The translations under genes were made by a program, and so were the position numbers. A DNA stretch of 64,000 nt, taken from assembly GCF_000813745.1 (NCBI RefSeq), contig NZ_JWLC01000008.1:62001-126000 (forward strand). Reading direction: 5' to 3'. The notes beneath the pieces were generated by a model. The model saw nothing but the letters and a program-made list of their open reading frames with translations. It made no database searches and had not been told where the DNA came from. Each line of letters begins with the position of its first letter. Position 1 is the stretch's first letter. Below are positions 60,892 to 64,000 of the stretch, one piece after another. Source of the stretch: Leisingera sp. ANG-M1. Lineage in GTDB: Bacteria; Pseudomonadota; Alphaproteobacteria; Rhodobacterales; Rhodobacteraceae.

Positions 60892-62205
60892 TCAGGACAT
60901 GATGCTGACCGGCCAGGTCACCAGTTGCGGGAACAGGTACAGGATGACGATCGCCAGCACGTCGCAGATGATGAAGGGCGTGGCGGCCTTGTAGATGTCG
61001 TTCATCGTGGTGCCCTTGGGGGCGACCGCCTTCATCACAAACAGCGCACCGCCCAAGGGGGGCGAGGTCGATCCGGTCTCAATCGCCACCAGATACATGG
61101 CGGCAAACCAGATCGGGTCATAGCCGAACTGGATCACCACCGGCACGAAGATCGGCAGTGTCACCAGCATGATCGGGATCGGTCCCATGAACATGCCGAG
61201 GAACACCACGGTGGTGATCATCACCAGAACGACAGAGCCAGAGGAGATCGGAAGGTTGACGATGGTCTGCACCATACCCTCGGTGGCGCCGGTGAAGGCC
61301 AGGATTTGGGTGAAAGCGACGGCGCCGGAGACGATCATCAACAGCATCACCGAGATATTGGCGCTGCCGAACATCGACTTGCTGAAGGCCTCCCAGGTAA
61401 GGCGGCGTTTGGCGGCGGCCAGGAGCAGGGTGGCCACAGCACCGGTGGCGGCGGCCTCACTGGGGGTGGCTACCCCCATGAAAATCACCCCGACGACTGA
61501 GAAGATGATGACACCCAGCGGCACGATGTTGACCGCAGTGGCCGAGAGCTTTTCGGACAAGGGCACCGGTTCCACGTCAAAGGAGGGCGCAACATCCGGC
61601 TCGATGGTGCAGCGGATCAGGATGTAGGCAGTGTAGAGCGCGGCCATCAGCAGCCCGGGCAGGATGATCGCGATCAGGATCTTGCCGATGGAAAGTTCGG
61701 CGACCACCCCCAGTACCACCGCCAGCGAACTGGGCGGGATCATGATGGCGAGGCCGGCAGACCCCAGGATCGGCCCCAGCGACATCGGCTTCTTGTAACC
61801 GCGCTTCTCCATTTCCGGCACCAGGGAGGAGCCCAGAAGGGCAATCGAGCCCATGGAATTGCCGGTCAGGGTGGAAAACAGCACGCCGCCGCCCACCGCC
61901 ATGAAGGCCAGCCGCCCGCGCAGCTTGCCGAACCATTTGTCGATAGTGTCCATCAGGTCGACCGCGATCCGCGACTGGAACATCGCCTCGCCCATGATCA
62001 TGAACAGCGCCACCGGCACCAGCGTGAAGGTCGACAGCGAGTCGACGATGTTCACCACCAGCTGCTCGACCCCGCTCATGCCGCCGAACAGCATGTAGGC
62101 GCCGATGAGGTTCACCAGCAGGAAGGAGAAGGCGACCGGCAGCCCCAGCATCATGAAGGTGAGCAAGCCGCCGGTGATCAGGGCGATAACCCAATACCAT
62201 TCCAT
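60892..62205 (-). CDS. TRAP transporter large permease (DctM/SiaM type)
   Basis: The product is 437 residues with about 12 membrane helices. The family pattern is seen in ITGGLLTFMMLGLPVAFSF, GSLVPEMEKRGYKKPMSLG, PGLLMAALYTAYI and MGPIPIMLVTLPIFVPV. It is the ion-driven translocation subunit. ATG 62205 follows the stop of the small permease by one base. Confidence 0.95.
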   Translation of the reverse strand: MEWYWVIALITGGLLTFMMLGLPVAFSFLLVNLIGAYMLFGGMSGVEQLVVNIVDSLSTFTLVPVALFMIMGEAMFQSRIAVDLMDTIDKWFGKLRGRLAFMAVGGGVLFSTLTGNSMGSIALLGSSLVPEMEKRGYKKPMSLGPILGSAGLAIMIPPSSLAVVLGVVAELSIGKILIAIILPGLLMAALYTAYILIRCTIEPDVAPSFDVEPVPLSEKLSATAVNIVPLGVIIFSVVGVIFMGVATPSEAAATGAVATLLLAAAKRRLTWEAFSKSMFGSANISVMLLMIVSGAVAFTQILAFTGATEGMVQTIVNLPISSGSVVLVMITTVVFLGMFMGPIPIMLVTLPIFVPVVIQFGYDPIWFAAMYLVAIETGSTSPPLGGALFVMKAVAPKGTTMNDIYKAATPFIICDVLAIVILYLFPQLVTWPVSIMS

Positions 62206-62206
62206 G

Positions 62207-62710
62207 TCAGGCCCCTTTCGCCTGGACAATTGTCCGCAGGAGTTTGCCGGCAAACTGCAGAGCCATCAGCAGCATCACGCCGGGAAAGATGAGTGAGATC
62301 CAGTATTTCTGCGGCGCCATGACCGAGGCTTCGCGCACACCGGTGGCGGCCTGGTCCAGCACCACCTGCAGCCCGGCATAGGCCAGCGCCAGGCACAGCA
62401 GGGCACCTGCGGTGTTGTTGAAGACCGCCAGCAGCAGCTTGGGGCCGCTGCGCACTGCGTCATAGATCAGGTCAATGGTCACATGCTGGTTCTTCTCCAG
62501 CAGGTAAGGCGCCCCCAGGAAAGTCAGGTAGACCAGCCCGTATTCGGCAACCTCGATCACCCACAGCCGGGAGACGCCAAGGAAAGTGCGCGAGAAGACC
62601 TCGAAAAAGATGATGAGAGCGATCACTGACAAGACGCAGGCCCCCAGGACCGCCAATATCAGGTTGATCCGGCTCAGCAGCCGGCTGCTTCGTTCGTATA
62701 GTTCTGGCAT
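62207..62710 (-). CDS. TRAP transporter small permease (DctQ type)
   Basis: The product is 167 residues with four helices: INLILAVLGACVLSVIALII, YGLVYLTFLGAPYLL, LLAVFNNTAGALLCLALAY in part and a last one near residue 145. The EKNQHVTIDLIYD motif after helix two is typical. It lies between the binding-protein and large-permease genes. Confidence 0.93.
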   Translation of the reverse strand: MPELYERSSRLLSRINLILAVLGACVLSVIALIIFFEVFSRTFLGVSRLWVIEVAEYGLVYLTFLGAPYLLEKNQHVTIDLIYDAVRSGPKLLLAVFNNTAGALLCLALAYAGLQVVLDQAATGVREASVMAPQKYWISLIFPGVMLLMALQFAGKLLRTIVQAKGA

Positions 62711-62778
62711 GGGGCTTGTCCCGTTTGAACAAAGGGCCGGGCGCAGCTGCCCGGCCCTCAATCGGTGTGGGGCTGTCG

Positions 62779-63750
62779 TTATTCGCTCAGCATCTGGCGC
62801 AGTTCGGCGGCGGTTTCCGGGTCAATTGACTTGGCGACGGTTTCCCAGGCGGACTCCATGGCCAGGCCCTGGTATTTCTCCTGCTCGGCCGCGGGCAGAT
62901 CATAAAGGGCATAGCCGGCCGCCTCCATCTCGCCGAAGGCGTCGCTGATCACGCCGCTCCAGCTGGCGTCGATACGCGGCGCGAGGTCGTTGCGGACAAA
63001 GTCGACGATGCGGGCCTGCAGCTCTTCCGGCACCTCGTTCCAGGCGTCCTGGTTGACCACAGCGTTAAAGCCGCCCTGGTAGAAGCCCGGGGTCACAACC
63101 TGTTTCACCACACCCTTGAACTGGTCGCCCCAGCCCACCGGGCCGAAGACAAACCCGTCAATCGCGCCGCGCTCCATGGCGGTGTAGATCTCGCCGATCG
63201 GCAGCACCAGCGGCGCTGCGCCCAGGGCTTCGACCATCGGCTGCACGGTCGGGAAAGAGCGGATGCGGCGGCCCTTCAGGTCTTCCAGGGTTTCAATCGG
63301 CTCGCGCAGGTAGAAGTGGAACTTGATCTCCGAGGCCGGCACCGCGCCCAGGTAGAACAGCCCGCTGCCTTCGTGCAGCGCTTGCATCTTCTCGTTGAAG
63401 CCCGCCGCGTTCACGCCGTCATAGCCTGCATTGGTGAAGTAGCGGGTCTTGGCCGCCGGAACCAGGCCCGCATAGAAGCTGGGGTCGGTGAAGGCGATAT
63501 CGATGGCGCCGTTGCGGGCGGCGTCGGCCTGGCCGAACATCTGGATCACTTCCGGGCCGCCGCGCCAGTTGATCTGGAACTCGCCCTCGAATTTGGCGTT
63601 GATCTCGTCAATGAAGATCTTGAACCCGTGCGACAGGTTGTGGGTCTTCGGGGTCATCGTCACCGCGTTCATGGTGATCTCTTCCGCAACCGCAACAGGG
63701 GCCATCATCATGGCGCCAACGGCGGCAAACGAGGTAAGAAGGCTCTTCAT
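62779..63750 (-). CDS. TRAP transporter substrate-binding protein (DctP type)
   Basis: The product is 323 residues with a signal peptide (LLTSFAAVGAMMMAPVAVA). It is a periplasmic binding protein; the key region ETLEDLKGRRIRSFPTVQPMVEALGAAPLVLP (in part) contains the Arg that holds the substrate carboxylate. Ligands are therefore probably organic acids. ATG 63750 is preferred over 63756, because GGGAG lies seven bases before it but only one before the other. Confidence 0.94.
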   Translation of the reverse strand: MKSLLTSFAAVGAMMMAPVAVAEEITMNAVTMTPKTHNLSHGFKIFIDEINAKFEGEFQINWRGGPEVIQMFGQADAARNGAIDIAFTDPSFYAGLVPAAKTRYFTNAGYDGVNAAGFNEKMQALHEGSGLFYLGAVPASEIKFHFYLREPIETLEDLKGRRIRSFPTVQPMVEALGAAPLVLPIGEIYTAMERGAIDGFVFGPVGWGDQFKGVVKQVVTPGFYQGGFNAVVNQDAWNEVPEELQARIVDFVRNDLAPRIDASWSGVISDAFGEMEAAGYALYDLPAAEQEKYQGLAMESAWETVAKSIDPETAAELRQMLSE

Positions 63751-64000
63751 TGTCATACTCCCTTTGATGTGAGCCGGCCCGCCCGGCCTGACGGCAGGAC
63801 AAACCGATCCAGTCCCATCCGGGCTTTCCGGCGGGATGGTGTGAATTGATGTCCGGTGAGGGGGGCTTAGGACGGCCTCAAGACCTAGGGGCCGGACCTA
63901 ATGCCGTGATCGGACAGTTCCGCGTGTTTCGTCTTTGCGCGCCAGCACCCGTGGCGGCTCAGGGCCTCTTCAGCAGGCCCCGGGAGAGCGCGGGCTTCCA
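63751..64000. other. Right edge, upstream of the TRAP operon
   Basis: The region probably holds the TRAP promoter. From 63959 leftward-reading codons before a stop (ending LLKRP) could be the tail of another minus-strand gene that continues past the edge, but too little is present to support it. Confidence 0.4.

Noticed and set aside
1-64000. CRISPR array, insertion sequence with terminal repeats, or rRNA operon
   Set aside because: No regularly spaced repeats, transposase genes with terminal inverted repeats, or rRNA sequence were seen on reading.
63959-64000. End of another minus-strand gene at the right edge
   Set aside because: Only about 13 codons are visible before the edge, too few to support.

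Overview
The window is chromosomal DNA of a marine-type alphaproteobacterium, most likely a member of the Rhodobacteraceae (Roseobacter group, Leisingera/Phaeobacter/Ruegeria-like). The signs are high GC, a DUF4167 protein directly after prfA-prmC, the lptF-lptG-lptD-surA-pdxA-rsmA-pdxJ block, a TRAP transporter, and a three-gene set resembling the head-spike genes of the Rhodobacter gene transfer agent. The genus is an inference from gene content; no 16S or other phylogenetic marker was compared.

Left part (1-31.9 kb) is mostly core genome. It holds the end of a nucleoside hydrolase gene, a small protein that reads like a bacterial RGS domain, mazG, an M20 amidohydrolase with two tandem ureohydrolases, prfA-prmC-DUF4167, and a TetR/YHS pair. 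A long minus-strand envelope and cofactor operon follows (lptF, lptG, lptD, a SurA-like chaperone, pdxA, rsmA, pdxJ), then pepA-holC, a CHAP lipoprotein, a retropepsin-like protease, marC, an ABC-F ATPase, ndk, an orphan cytochrome P450, and a hybrid kinase / LuxR-type regulator set.

Middle part (31.9-44.8 kb) is a tRNA-Asn-anchored genomic island of about 11.9 kb. An intact tRNA-Asn at 44762-44836 and a 47-base tRNA 3' fragment at 32857-32903 form the two att ends. Inside each end lies a related 32-base repeat that could be an integrase arm site. The island has low GC and carries a tyrosine integrase gene split by an in-frame TAG, two very small excisionase-like genes, a possible HNH-type protein, a DUF2971 protein and three unrecognised genes. 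Its main cargo is a translationally coupled two-gene operon: a 1339-residue STAND/NACHT-like NTPase ending in a PD-(D/E)XK-like nuclease motif, followed by a DUF4143-type ATPase with a degenerate P-loop. This operon is the best candidate for an undescribed anti-phage system here.

Right part (44.9-64 kb) holds a metallo-hydrolase, an EnvZ-like kinase, the head-spike-like trio joined by TGATG overlaps, and a GtrA / family 2 glycosyltransferase / ArnT-like operon beside an OmpR-type two-component system with a shared TTACAAA-type sequence motif. After an outer-membrane barrel gene comes a possible catabolic locus: an ACMSD-like amidohydrolase, an arylformamidase-like hydrolase, a relative of cofactor-independent quinolone 2,4-dioxygenases (Hod/AqdC), a LysR regulator and a complete TRAP transporter. 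These could together take up and open a nitrogen-containing aromatic compound.
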